A stretch of 64,000 nucleotides of DNA from Rhypophila decipiens (lineage: Eukaryota > Ascomycota > Sordariomycetes > Sordariales > Naviculisporaceae). The notes beneath the pieces were generated by a model. That model was not told the DNA's origin. It made no database searches and saw only the letters and a program-made list of their open reading frames with translations. The DNA lies in contig MU858139.1 of NCBI GenBank assembly GCA_033297075.1, forward strand, positions 87,137 through 151,136, given 5' to 3'. This document shows positions 1 through 10,526 of this stretch, in pieces. The position numbers were made by a program, and so were the translations under genes. The stretch's first letter is position 1; each line of letters opens with the position of its first letter.

Positions 1-2005
1 AAGGGGCTGAGAAATGCGGCCAGCATTTTCGGCCACTCCCTGTTGGTTCTACTCACTGGACCTCGTCTAAACCACGTATATACCTCCGCGGTCTCTAATA
101 ACCAGTAAATTCTGTTTTACTCGAGGATGGATGGCTGTGCAATGAATGTTAAGAACACCTCCTTTATATCATGAATCCCAGAGGTTCTCGTGAACCGAGG
201 TACATATGAACAATATGCTCATGAAAGACTTGCACAAGATACAACAGAATATTCAAAGATACAAAGCTTTGAGGCTTACTCTCAGATACACCGACTTTTG
301 CAACCATCGAGACCATCTTGCCCAAATGCATATGGCTTTGGGGGGCTTCATTTCCTTCTCAGCCCAAGAGATGGTCCGCCTTGGCACGGCGACAACAGCA
401 ATCCTCCCATGATCTACCGTCCACGGTCCGCTCGGCTCCCCAGACCAAGATGAGACAAATGAGCGAATCACACAAACCGGAGGTGGGAGAAATCGGACGT
501 ATCTCCGTCCCCGGTCTCGGTTCTAGTATGTCGCCCATGTATGACATGCTGCCACGAGAGACCATCCAGTAACGAAGAAGCCATCACAAGATACTCAGCC
601 ACTCAGCCAAGTAGTAACCGTCCCACTCCAATGCTATGTGACGAGAGTCGGGCGTCGTTGCTCGAGCCGTATTTAGCTGCCTCGGACGGATAGATAATAA
701 AAGGCTTGCCTCATTCTCTTCATTGGGTAAGAGTGGGTTCATATTGGTTTATATCATGAGTTTGAACTTCATAGGCTCCTCACTACACCGAAGACCGGTT
801 TGTGCCACGTATGCCTCAATCTGCTTGGTCCCTGCTGTACGGGAAAAGTGAAGTTCATGAAGTATGGTCAACCTCCTGCTCCAAGGGCCGGTCAGCCTTC
901 ACTTGCCATGAAGACACCTGGCCCTGCATCGTGATATCCCACCGCTTATACCGGACACCTACAAGATAGGTACATGTACCCGCGCCACGATATGCACGTA
1001 TCGGTCACACGCTGTCTGCAAGAGATTGGATGCCCGTCATCATGGGCGGTGAGTCTTGCCACGATTATGCAGTTGTGGCCTATGAAACTCAAAGTTCCTT
1101 TTGATCAACGTTATTTCAAGACCCAAATTACAAAACCAGGTGTCTTCCAGCGCAAGAATGTCTTGGCAAGGCGACGTAAGGCAAAATGGGCACTCACCAT
1201 CAGTGAGGCAGAGCATCTGCCAACAGACGGCATTCCTGATGATTCAATGTCTGCCTCGGAGAATTGTCCCCGGAGCGGTTCAATATCTTCAATCAGATGG
1301 GCTCTATGTTAGAGAGGACGACATGAAGTCATAAGGGCTGCTCAATCGATCTGTGAACGCGCGAAACCAACATCGTCATGCAGCCAGGCTGTGCCAAACG
1401 TCCATACCAACATCCGATACAACATGCGATGATGATTGAGGTGCAGAAAAGTTGAAAGGTGAAAAGAGATAAGTCACAGACGACAGGGCTACGATCCTGC
1501 ATCGGCTGATCTCGATGCGGTACACTGAAAGAACTGCAACTTGGACGACCAACCATCCTCGCCCTGTGGGTTGACTCAGATAGGCTGAGATAGCAAGTGA
1601 AAACCGTCCATGCCAAATGCCAATAGCAATCTCCTTTTCCTTACCCATTACCGCCACGTCCTCTTCTCTGTCTTTTTTAACCTGTTTCGCCGGTGCCGCA
1701 ACGGCGAACATATGGCCTGTATTATTCCCAAAATGGGGCCAGATGGGCTTCATATCGGGTGGTCTTGTAAATTGGAAATGTAAAATGACACCCCTCATAC
1801 ATGTAGACGTCTCGCTACCCGCCTGTGGCTGAGATAGAAGACGGACTTGAGCCATGTTCAAGCCCTCCTCTAGGGTCTGGTTGGTCTACTGACCTATATT
1901 ACTTACCGCAGGCTATGCTAACCTCAGATTCCCCAAAGAAGCCAAGACACAAAAGAGCATGTCGGGCGAAAGAGCTTGAAGAAGCGGCCTCTCACCTTCT
2001 CCCCG
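1..2005. other. Spacer without recognised gene
   Basis: All six frames contain only short open frames with no recognisable domain or conserved-looking composition. The longest minus-strand frame (1376-1861) has no motif I can name. Its 3' end abuts the 3' end of the cyclase gene. I see no RNA gene or mobile element here. Confidence 0.5.
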
Positions 2006-4600
2006 TCATTGCCCATCATGCTCCAAGTTGCCTCCTTCTCTGTTCAAAGCCATGAGATATCGCCCCAAGGCAATCATGGGGAAATAATGTCTGTACATGT
2101 CATACCCAAAACATACCTGATTCGGATGTCCGACACCAGTGTAGGTCTCTTGCTCCCAAGTCCCATTCTCGACTCCTTTCCCTTCACCCTTCAGCCTCTG
2201 AATCTCCCGTTCCCTACTCTCGGCGCCCAAAGAACGGCCCATACTGGGTTGATCGGTGCAAACGACCTGCGTCTCAATCAAATATCTCACGCCCCTGACA
2301 ACAGACCCCCTAGTAGGAGGGACATACCTCAACAATGCCATGATCGCCCAAGCGGTCTGTGAAGGCGTGCTCTCCCCCTTTCCTGCCCGAGCAGGGTCAA
2401 CAAAAGAATCATCTTGCTCGCCCCATCCGCCGTCGTCGGGATTTTGGACCGATTCGATCCAAGCCACTCCCTTGGATATCATCTCTTGCACGTGGGGTAT
2501 ATCACCAAAGTAAAAGAGCCCGCAGAGGGCGTTGCTCGTTCCGTAGAGGTAGTTGATTCCCCAGCGGGCCCAGAAGCCCCCGAAGGGAGCTTGCTGTTTT
2601 TGGAGGTAGTTTATTCCTTTCTGGCAGGCAGCATCTATTTCCTTCTCAAAGACGGTTTCTTCCTCTCTCCTCTTGATTGACGTCTCGTGATCTTCGTCCA
2701 TTTCTTCCTCGCCAGTCTGCTTGCCTAATATGGGAGGCTCATTTCGAATCATAGCACCTGCCCGCTCTCTCATCCTTTTCCTCAGCAGCCCAAACATCTC
2801 AAGACATCGCCCCGTGACATCCGGACAGCTCGAGTCGCACATGCAGTCCATGTCGGAGAAGAGAATCGAATTCCACAGCCACTTGGTCCCGTCCGACGAG
2901 TCAAAGGCTGCCCACCCGCCGTCGCCGTTTTGCATTCCTAGACACCACTTCGCTGCGCGGAGGATGCGGGCCCATTCCTCTTCTTCTTTGTAGTCTTCAC
3001 TTGTGCCTGTATGCGCCGAGGAACCTTGGCCCTCCTCCAGGGCATTATCCCCTCCCTGCCCCTCCCCGTTCGCCTTCCCCTTCGATAGCCCGGTGCTGCC
3101 ATTTCCCTCCTTGTTGGAACCGACGTGACGATCTTGGGCTTCCAAGAATGCTAAAACGGCGACAGCTGTGTCGTCCACGTCGGGGAACCACCGGTTCACA
3201 TACTCAAACGAGTACGAGCCTGGCTGGAGATGCGGGCGGTAAACCTGCCAGTCCCCGATGTCCTGGTCTCGAATTTCTTTGGATCTGATAAAGTCCAGGG
3301 CGTTTCTCACGAGTTCATCGATCTTGTCGTCTTTCTTCCTGCTTCTGCCCTTTCTCGTGGCACAGCCGCCATCACGGCCCTTTAAGGAGTCTGAAGCGAT
3401 GGCGGGCAGGTCTTGTCCAGGCTGAGGTCGATAGTGGCAGGCCATAAGGCCGCGTGCCATAAGCAGTGTATCCCAGATCGGAGAAGTCGATCCCTGGAGG
3501 TATTTCCCTCTTTGACCCCTGATAATCTTCTTCGCCCCCTGGCCGTGCACCTTTTCAAGGTGATCTGACCGGCCAGAGCCAGACATATCAACATCAGGCC
3601 ACTCCCTAACATTGGACCGCAGAGCCTCGAGACCGGTTCGTAGCTGGCGAGAAGAACAAGGGACGTGACCCTCGAGAGCAAGACACTGTAGGTACAGGCA
3701 CAGACAGATGGTGAAGCCGCCGTAGGGGCCCTCGGGGTCTTGGCGGTCCATCATGTATCGAATGCACGCTTCGATGGCGAGACGGCGGGCTGGAAGACGA
3801 GAAAGCACCGGATTGAACATGTACAACAGGAGGAGGTCAAGTAGTTGGAAGAGAAACGAGATGGGATTGGACAGCAATAGTGGGATGCTAGGCTTGGTGT
3901 ATGGCAGGATCCTGGGTTGGAGGTTTGCGCTTCCGGGAGTACTACTGGTACACCATAGCTCGTCCAGGTAAAAAGGTACCTCGGAAGAACTGACCGTTCT
4001 CGGGAGCGGATAAACAGGCTCATATGCCCTCAGCACAAGCAACGGGACGATAATAGTCCGCGCCCACATGCCCGTCCGGAAGATACTCAACGGGGACCAA
4101 GTAGGCAGAAAGATCAGCTCAGGCGGAAGCTGCGGGATAGAGGACCAAGAGAGGATCCCAAACATGGCGAGGAAGACACGTGTCGTGTTACGGACCTTCT
4201 CGATACCACCATGTTCAAGAATCCAAGTCCGGGCTTTCTCCATGATCGGGTGGGAGGGCGAGAAGCCCATCATTTTGAGGGCCATGTATGTCTCGACCGT
4301 CACGGAGAGGCTCCCGCCGTAAGGGTACTTTGGTGCCAGAGCCCATGAGCCATCTTCTTCTTGGGCTGAGAGGAAGAACCGGATGAAAGACTTGCGGTCT
4401 GCCTCGCTGATGGGCTGGTTGAGGGAGAGGAGAGTAAAGATGTACTGCGTTGTGAAGGTCGTGTCGGAGAGGAGAGGGCCTGCCCAGTGGCCGTCTGGAT
4501 GGACAAGAAGCTTGGCGTGCTCGGTTGCGAGGCGGATGGCTCTTTCTGTTTGGTGTTTGAGGGGCATGGTTTGTTTACGGTCCTCGGTAATGGTGTCCAT
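2006..4600 (-). CDS. Squalene-hopene-type triterpene cyclase
   Basis: Class II terpene cyclase of the squalene-hopene cyclase (SHC) type, which protonates squalene and closes it to a pentacyclic hopanoid; acts at membranes. About 864 aa, single exon. The longer open frame begins at a TTG; I chose the in-frame ATG at 4600 (M-D-T-I-T-E). The catalytic D-x-D-D-T-A motif (D474, D476, D477) is the SHC acid, not the D-C-T-A-E of eukaryotic oxidosqualene cyclases. QW-type repeats are visible: Q-E-E-D-G-S-W (about 80), Q-N-G-D-G-G-W (about 557) and Q-N-P-D-D-G-G-W (about 719). P-I-W-D-T near 374 and W-G-I-N-Y-L-Y-G-T near 680 are family landmarks. It is longer than the usual 630-740 aa because of charged low-complexity inserts near 335-365, 395-425, 490-545 and 620-650. 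Fungal SHCs are generally regarded as bacterial in origin; the lack of introns fits. The product could be a related triterpenoid instead. Confidence 0.9.
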   Translation of the reverse strand: MDTITEDRKQTMPLKHQTERAIRLATEHAKLLVHPDGHWAGPLLSDTTFTTQYIFTLLSLNQPISEADRKSFIRFFLSAQEEDGSWALAPKYPYGGSLSVTVETYMALKMMGFSPSHPIMEKARTWILEHGGIEKVRNTTRVFLAMFGILSWSSIPQLPPELIFLPTWSPLSIFRTGMWARTIIVPLLVLRAYEPVYPLPRTVSSSEVPFYLDELWCTSSTPGSANLQPRILPYTKPSIPLLLSNPISFLFQLLDLLLLYMFNPVLSRLPARRLAIEACIRYMMDRQDPEGPYGGFTICLCLYLQCLALEGHVPCSSRQLRTGLEALRSNVREWPDVDMSGSGRSDHLEKVHGQGAKKIIRGQRGKYLQGSTSPIWDTLLMARGLMACHYRPQPGQDLPAIASDSLKGRDGGCATRKGRSRKKDDKIDELVRNALDFIRSKEIRDQDIGDWQVYRPHLQPGSYSFEYVNRWFPDVDDTAVAVLAFLEAQDRHVGSNKEGNGSTGLSKGKANGEGQGGDNALEEGQGSSAHTGTSEDYKEEEEWARILRAAKWCLGMQNGDGGWAAFDSSDGTKWLWNSILFSDMDCMCDSSCPDVTGRCLEMFGLLRKRMRERAGAMIRNEPPILGKQTGEEEMDEDHETSIKRREEETVFEKEIDAACQKGINYLQKQQAPFGGFWARWGINYLYGTSNALCGLFYFGDIPHVQEMISKGVAWIESVQNPDDGGWGEQDDSFVDPARAGKGESTPSQTAWAIMALLRYVPPTRGSVVRGVRYLIETQVVCTDQPSMGRSLGAESREREIQRLKGEGKGVENGTWEQETYTGVGHPNQVCFGYDMYRHYFPMIALGRYLMALNREGGNLEHDGQ

Positions 4601-6043
4601 GGTGCTTCTTGGGATCAAGATACTCGGCGTGTGTTTGCTTGGAGGCTGGATTCACTTGGCAACCTGGGGAACAACATTGGGATACGAGCGTAAGCAGATA
4701 TAAGTACGATGAATGGCACACAGCTTCCCAAGCAAGGTCGAACTATGAGTATGGCGTATCAGTCCCCGGATAGGGATTGTCCGGTGACACTGTCGCGGAC
4801 CATGTCCAATACTTTGGGTATCGGGCATCCTCGTCGGCCCTCCGAGCCCACCAGTACCATCAACCCTGGCAGTGAGCAGTGGGATATTGTGGTGTGAGCT
4901 AAGCAGCCATCATAAAGAGCCCGACTCTGCGACCATACAGTCTGGACTGGTAGAGTAATCCCGGGAATATCCAGGAGCTTCGGGGAGATCAGAAGTGTAC
5001 GGCAGCGAAGATCCCAATAAGGTGCCGAGGCCTTCCCGACAGATCCAGGGTCCTTTTGTGGCAGCTGACATGGTGCTTGGTAACTCTCTGATACTGTCAC
5101 GGAGTTTAAAGTACACCAAGCTCCTGGGTTCAAGTGGTAGAGGCTGTGAGACATGTTTCGGACTTGGCAGCCCCGGATTCCCTTCTTTTATCGATCAGAG
5201 TTGCAAGCTGAGCTCTGGTGCAGTAAGAGGGCAGCAACGGGCAACTGGTCGGAGAAAAAGAACAACATGCATACTTATCCATGTAGTACAGCCGAGGCCG
5301 GAGCCAATGATGAACCTTTGGGTAACCTAATCAGCTCGTCAGTGGGCATTCGGGCGTTTGCCAGGGGTTTGAAGTAAACACCGGCTCACTCAGTCCATTC
5401 ACCTGTCAATATCATCAGTCTTCGGACCAGATGTCGAGCAACGTCGCGATGCTCCCTCCACCTCTTCATCCCCGGCCAACGAACGACCATCTCGACATCA
5501 GAACCCAGGTTCCTGGAGCCAGCGTGAAAAAGACAGGACAATAAAAAGGTGGATTAAAAAGTGTATTTTGGGCCTTCCCAGCCAGATCATAAGTACTGAG
5601 TAAGGTGGTCCCTGTTTTCCCAAACTCCAAGAGGGATAACTATAGCACATATCAGCCTGAGTGACAAATACTCCGCTGATGTCTCGGCTGGACACCTCTA
5701 GCCAACCACCCGAACCCTGGTCGTCACAGTCTATGTTTGCTGCCGCCCTCAAATGCGTGAAAACCTTTATATAACAAAATTACAGTGGAAAAGAGAGGCC
5801 GATGAAAAGTAAAACATGACGTAGTACACGAACCCAGGCCCAACGGGCGGCGTCAGCTCTTGTTGAGACTGGGATCAGAGGTGAAGGAAAGTGGTGGTAT
5901 GTAGAGTTGAGATGTGTGACTTTGCGCGCGCCATGCGCTTGCTCGTCGTCGGAACGCAGCATGTGAGACTGCAGCTTGAAGTCGCTTCACCGGTCCCATC
6001 GTTCGGCGGTCGTTGGTCTCGTTCCAAGGCTTTCAGACGCATT
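4601..6043. other. Spacer between cyclase 5' end and TIM17 3' end
   Basis: Contains the presumed cyclase promoter (left) and TIM17 3' UTR (right). Only short, featureless frames on either strand. No RNA gene or transposon seen. Confidence 0.5.
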
Positions 6044-7012
6044 TTATGCGAGAACCTGTTCGTTCGATGGGGGTGGTAATGGTGCCTGGAAAAAAATATC
6101 TCGTCAGTCATTTGCTGCGCCTTTCATCCTTGTCCTAGACTCACCTCCAACTTTGTCGATCCAGCCATCATCTTTTGGAAACCGATGCCGACACCCTCGA
6201 TGACTGCGAGAAGCACCGCGCATCCAATAGCACCGTTCCGGGCGGCTTTGTAGCCTCCGCGGATGGCGAGGGAGCCACCTGTGAACTGCATGTTGTTAGA
6301 TCTTGCGTCAAACTCAGGCGGCTCGCCGGAAAAAAACTCACGAAGCCCGCTATGATTGAATTCCAAGGATCCTCCTTCTTCCTGACGCCCTTGACGGCGC
6401 AGTCGTATGTGCTAAAGAGTCCTCCCCAGACGCCGAAGTTGCCACTGAGAGAAAAGTTGTCAATAACCGTAGAAGGTTTTCAGGGAGGTATTCGTTTCGT
6501 ACCCGAGAACTGGCGCTCTGGCCTTGATGCTATGTAGGTTATCAGCTTCTGCCGGGAAGGGAATGTCGGGATATGTGGACTTTCGTACGCTGTGATGGCG
6601 CCAATACGTCTCTCGCCGTATGGGCTGTTGCGAAAGCCCTTGATTCCGTGCCACAACGTGCTGTTGGCGAGTTAGCATGAGCTATTATGTCTAGAATACG
6701 TGAATTTGATTCGAGGAACTCGTGGTGAACTCGGTAGGATCGTGAGAAAGGATTGCGGTCTGTTCGCGATGTGTAGAATTGGAAACGTACCCGCCAATGG
6801 CGCCCATGGCTGTGAAGTCGCAAGAGTCAGTAAGTGTTATTTATGGCTCTGGGAGAAATGGCACGACTTACCAAAAGCGCCACCGAAATCAGCTTTTCGA
6901 GGAGACAAAGTTAGTGATTCTATTCCAGCCCAAGTCACGATGCGGCGAGCGGCTCACAGAGGATGACAAAGGGACATGGGTCTCTGGTATGGTCGAGCGT
7001 CTGGTGAGACAT
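6044..7012 (-). CDS. tim17: Mitochondrial import translocase subunit Tim17
   Basis: Channel-forming subunit of the TIM23 presequence translocase in the mitochondrial inner membrane. Eight exons join into 159 aa, the usual Tim17 size: 6958-7012, 6872-6892, 6791-6809, 6589-6660, 6503-6529, 6342-6444, 6145-6285 and 6044-6085. All seven introns are GT-AG. The product starts [14 protein letters not shown], then [71 protein letters not shown] and E-G-V-G-I-G-F-Q-K. These are the four transmembrane segments and matrix loop of Tim17. The N-terminus carries four extra residues before the classic L/M-D-H-T-R-D-P. Exons 2, 3 and 5 are only 21, 19 and 27 nt, so ORF-based calling sees just the last long exon. 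The C-terminus is a short proline-rich tail. Confidence 0.93.
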
Positions 7013-7655
7013 GTTTGCTGATTTCTGGGGGGTAGCGTCTGCGGACAAGGCGATGGAGGATTTCGGTTGCGGAGGATAGGAATTCGGTGGACTGTCGCGA
7101 CTTCACGATTGCGGTCGGTTTGGAAGGTCTGGAGTTTCGTCGCAGGATGGCAAGGTCCGTGCCCCAAACTTTTTTCGCCAGGGGTCGTTGCCGCTTTTGA
7201 CTGGGCGTCGGGTCAGGGCGGGCCCACTTTCGGCGCCCCACTCCTCCACGACGTCACGGTTCCGATCACTTCAAGGCCTCCCTCACAATAAAGTTTGGTG
7301 GTTCATGTCAGATTTCTCGGATCTTCATGTCTCGACAGGACTTTAGCTGATATTCCGGATTTTGGGGAATGGAATTCGAAAGAGACCAGGCTATAGATAT
7401 TCGGGAAGAAGCACCCGCTCCAAAGGCATAGTCCCTGTGCATGGCAAATCACAGATGGGGACGAGGGTCGTGATGGGTGTGCGTGCCCTCTTCTTTTGAT
7501 ATATTATGGAGGAAGCAGCGGACGAACGACCCAAAGAAGTTCAGAAAGAGCTTTCTGGACCACTGTGCCCGAGTACGAGGCTTGCATGTGATCGCCGAGC
7601 ATGAATAACTGACAGACCAACTCATATAAGCTACCGTATTCGGGTCCTAAAAGAA
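7013..7655. other. Spacer: TIM17 promoter side and GH79 3' side
   Basis: Presumed TIM17 upstream region and 3' flank of the GH79 gene. No convincing coding frame or structured element seen. Confidence 0.45.
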
Positions 7656-9227
7656 TTACTTGAAAGTAACCAAGATAGCCTGGCTATCCCGTACACTCAC
7701 CTTCCCATTGGCCGGGACATCCTCAACCGTAAGCGTCCCAAACGGCGCACCATCCATAAAAGATTGCCCAGCCCAGGTAACATTCCCCGTAAACTTCTCA
7801 TCCACCGCCGGCGCGGTCATCCTCTTGACCGTGGCCCCCCGATGCTGCCCAACATCAACATTTACCGTCCTCCGAGAGCTAGCCCCATTCCCGCTGTTAT
7901 AATGCGGCTTCATATTCAAAATCACCAACCTCTTGATCTTCTCCCCGACGTACACCGCATAAGCCGAAAACTCGATCTCCTTTAATGGAGCAGGCGTCTT
8001 GAGCGCGGCGATCCGCCCACCGTCCGCCAGTGCCTCAGCAACCAACAACTGAGAGACAAAAACCGGCAGTACCCTCGCCTTCCCCCTCTTGCTCGAATCA
8101 ATGGGATATAACAAGCTATACGAGCTAAACCCCGGAGTCCCATCATCGCCCGGCGTGTTCAGCTGCTGGTTGCTCTGGAAGACCAGCGTAGCTCCCTGAT
8201 GGAGGTGGACACTTGTGGCGTTTCGTACGGCATAAATCAACTCGACGTCGGCCGTCCAGAGGGCTTGGGCGAACGTATCGCTCACGCCTGGTTTGCCGGA
8301 ACAAGCAATGGAATTGAACTCGCCAATGGCCCAGCTCGCGCCCGCGTCCATGGCTGCTTTGGCGGAGGGGTAAATCTCTTTGTCTGCGTAACGGAGGAGG
8401 TCGGTGTGGTTGAGGATGTTCTCGATGGTAGCTCGTTTTTCGCGGGCTGGATCGCAGGTTGCAAAGGCGTAGGAATGGATGCTGTATTGGCCTACCTGGC
8501 CTGTTTTGTTGATGCCCGCGGGAATGAGATCGCTTGGTCGGACTTTGAGGGCAGTGATGTCGGTTGTTGCAGAAGAAGCCCACCAGCTGCCCTTGCTCGC
8601 GTTGGATATGCTCTCCCCGATGGTCGAGACGAAGCGCTGCCACTCGGAGATGTACGACTCTGTGCTTCCCTTCCAACGTGAGGAAGGATAGTTGGTTGGT
8701 TCGTTGCCTAGCTCGTAGTAGATGATCTTGTCGCCTTGGAGCTCGTAAGAGGCTTTGGCGAGATCTCGCGCGATGGGGATGGATTGGTTGCCGAAGTTGA
8801 GGGTTGACACGAATTTTGTGCCCGCGGGGAAGTTGGACCATTGTTTGTAGAAAGAGGGACCGATGGTGGTGCGGTATATTCCGCCTTTGCCGTTCTCTGT
8901 GCGGACCACCGACGTCTTTTGGGTCGGAGAGTAGATCATGCTGTCCATGGTGATTCCGCCTGCGCGGATGATGGGGCGCACGCCGCGCGAGTGGAGGTGG
9001 TTCATGAGGGTGAAGGTGAGGTTGCGTGGGGAGTCGGGCTCGCCAAAGAATTCAGTCCAGAAGGCAGGTTCGAACGAGTACGAGAGGAACTGGGGCGTAT
9101 GTGGCTGGGAGATGGGCGACGATGGCGATTTGAGATCGAGAACAACATTCTCGTCTGCTGCTGAGACGCCATGCTGTTGGAGGGCAGCGAGGGCCCCGGC
9201 CAAGGATGTGGTCGAGAGGAGCTTCAT
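7656..9227 (-). CDS. Secreted GH79 beta-glucuronidase-like glycoside hydrolase
   Basis: Predicted extracellular hydrolase that removes glucuronic acid, for example from arabinogalactan-type or other plant glycans. 523 aa in a single exon from the ATG at 9227. Residues 1-23 form a signal peptide (short basic start, Leu/Ala core, V-S-A-A cut site). A (beta/alpha)8 barrel follows. The acid/base glutamate is seen as Y-Y-E-L-G-N-E-P (E176) and the nucleophile as A-I-G-E-F-N-S (E303). The N-terminal S-Y-S-F-E-P-A-F-W and R-A-G-G-I-T-M-D-S segments are typical of fungal GH79 glucuronidases. A C-terminal beta-sandwich follows from about residue 400. Several N-x-S/T sites suggest N-glycosylation. 4-O-methyl-glucuronidase activity cannot be excluded. 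Confidence 0.88.
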   Translation of the reverse strand: MKLLSTTSLAGALAALQQHGVSAADENVVLDLKSPSSPISQPHTPQFLSYSFEPAFWTEFFGEPDSPRNLTFTLMNHLHSRGVRPIIRAGGITMDSMIYSPTQKTSVVRTENGKGGIYRTTIGPSFYKQWSNFPAGTKFVSTLNFGNQSIPIARDLAKASYELQGDKIIYYELGNEPTNYPSSRWKGSTESYISEWQRFVSTIGESISNASKGSWWASSATTDITALKVRPSDLIPAGINKTGQVGQYSIHSYAFATCDPAREKRATIENILNHTDLLRYADKEIYPSAKAAMDAGASWAIGEFNSIACSGKPGVSDTFAQALWTADVELIYAVRNATSVHLHQGATLVFQSNQQLNTPGDDGTPGFSSYSLLYPIDSSKRGKARVLPVFVSQLLVAEALADGGRIAALKTPAPLKEIEFSAYAVYVGEKIKRLVILNMKPHYNSGNGASSRRTVNVDVGQHRGATVKRMTAPAVDEKFTGNVTWAGQSFMDGAPFGTLTVEDVPANGKVSVRDSQAILVTFK

Positions 9228-10526
9228 CGTAAAATAAAGCCTGTATGGCGTTCAACTTGGCTAATCACTGCGAGGGAGTCTGCTGATGCTGGTGTTGAAA
9301 AGAAAACCTCATGGACCTCCTTTTCAACATCGAGACTCACGTCGACTAAATGCCATTGAGGACATCAATTGCAAGCCCCGCTTGATTGCCAATGGCCGGG
9401 GATAATTCACCCGCGGATCGCGACAGCGCTGGGTAATAAGAACCCGTCCACCCGGTTAAGATCTACGGACGTGATTTTTCCATCGTGCGGGGAGAGAGAC
9501 GGTCTGACATCGATGCAACGGTGCTCGGAAACAAATGCGAGACTATTCATGAAATGAGTACATTCAGAATGCTGTCTTTGCGAGCGAATGGAGGGAAAGG
9601 ATCTAGCGTGGAGCAGACATGTGGTGTTGCTGCCGGCCGCTAGGACTTGCTTGAGTGAACTGGCGATTGACAGCTTCACCAAGACGACTACGACGACCAC
9701 AGAAAAATTGACATGAATCATCTGCAAACATGGCGTACTAATCTACGATGATGATCTGACAACGACATCTCTCTTGCATGTGAGCGGTCGATTGGGTGTT
9801 GTCTCGGCAAATTCTCTGCTCAGCGAAGACGAGGTCGATGATGTTTGGGTGAAGAATCCTCAGCGCGAGAGGGGTTTATACTCTTTTGAGCTGGTCCGTG
9901 CGCAGGGCCTGAGGCAGGAGAGGGCGAGGTTTTGCCGAGTTGAGTTCTTGATGTGCCTTCCTGTTGAGAGGGCGAGAGCCTCATGTGCGGGATCGTCGGG
10001 CGGCACTCGGGAGTCGGGGAGAGGTGGTTGCCGGTGAAGCGAGCCATCATGGCGGTAGGAAGTCAACCACACCTTCCACTCCCACGAGGTGGGCTCTGGC
10101 CTTCACACCCGACCGGCGGCAGTCGGGCAATGGTGAAGCCCTTCGCGGGAGAGTGGAGTCAGTGGACCGCAAAGCTCCTCAGCCCGAGGCTTTCTCAGCA
10201 GCAGACATCCGTCGTATCTGTCATGCACATGACTGCGCACATCGACCTCGTCGCCGTTTGTTCTTGAAGTTCCCGCCCTTTCGATGTGCTCCGCGGTCCG
10301 CCCCTCATCGGCTCTTGTGCTTTCCGCCACAGAAAGAGCCCCAAAACTCAAGATTGTTGCTGGCTAAACTTGAAGGAGAGCAACCGATCCATTGCGGTCA
10401 ACGCCGTCTATTTCCCGTTCCCGGAATAATGAAAGTGCCGCCGTCTAACCAGAACAACATGGATATCCGTACAAATGAAACGGGAAGGAAAGATACAACC
10501 ATTCCATTCAAGACAGGGCGTATGGA
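9228..10526. other. Spacer: GH79 upstream region
   Basis: Left part is the presumed GH79 promoter, right part the 3' flank of the glycosyltransferase-like gene. Several overlapping GC-rich frames near 9.8-10.4 kb lie on both strands but share no domain and look fortuitous. Confidence 0.4.
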
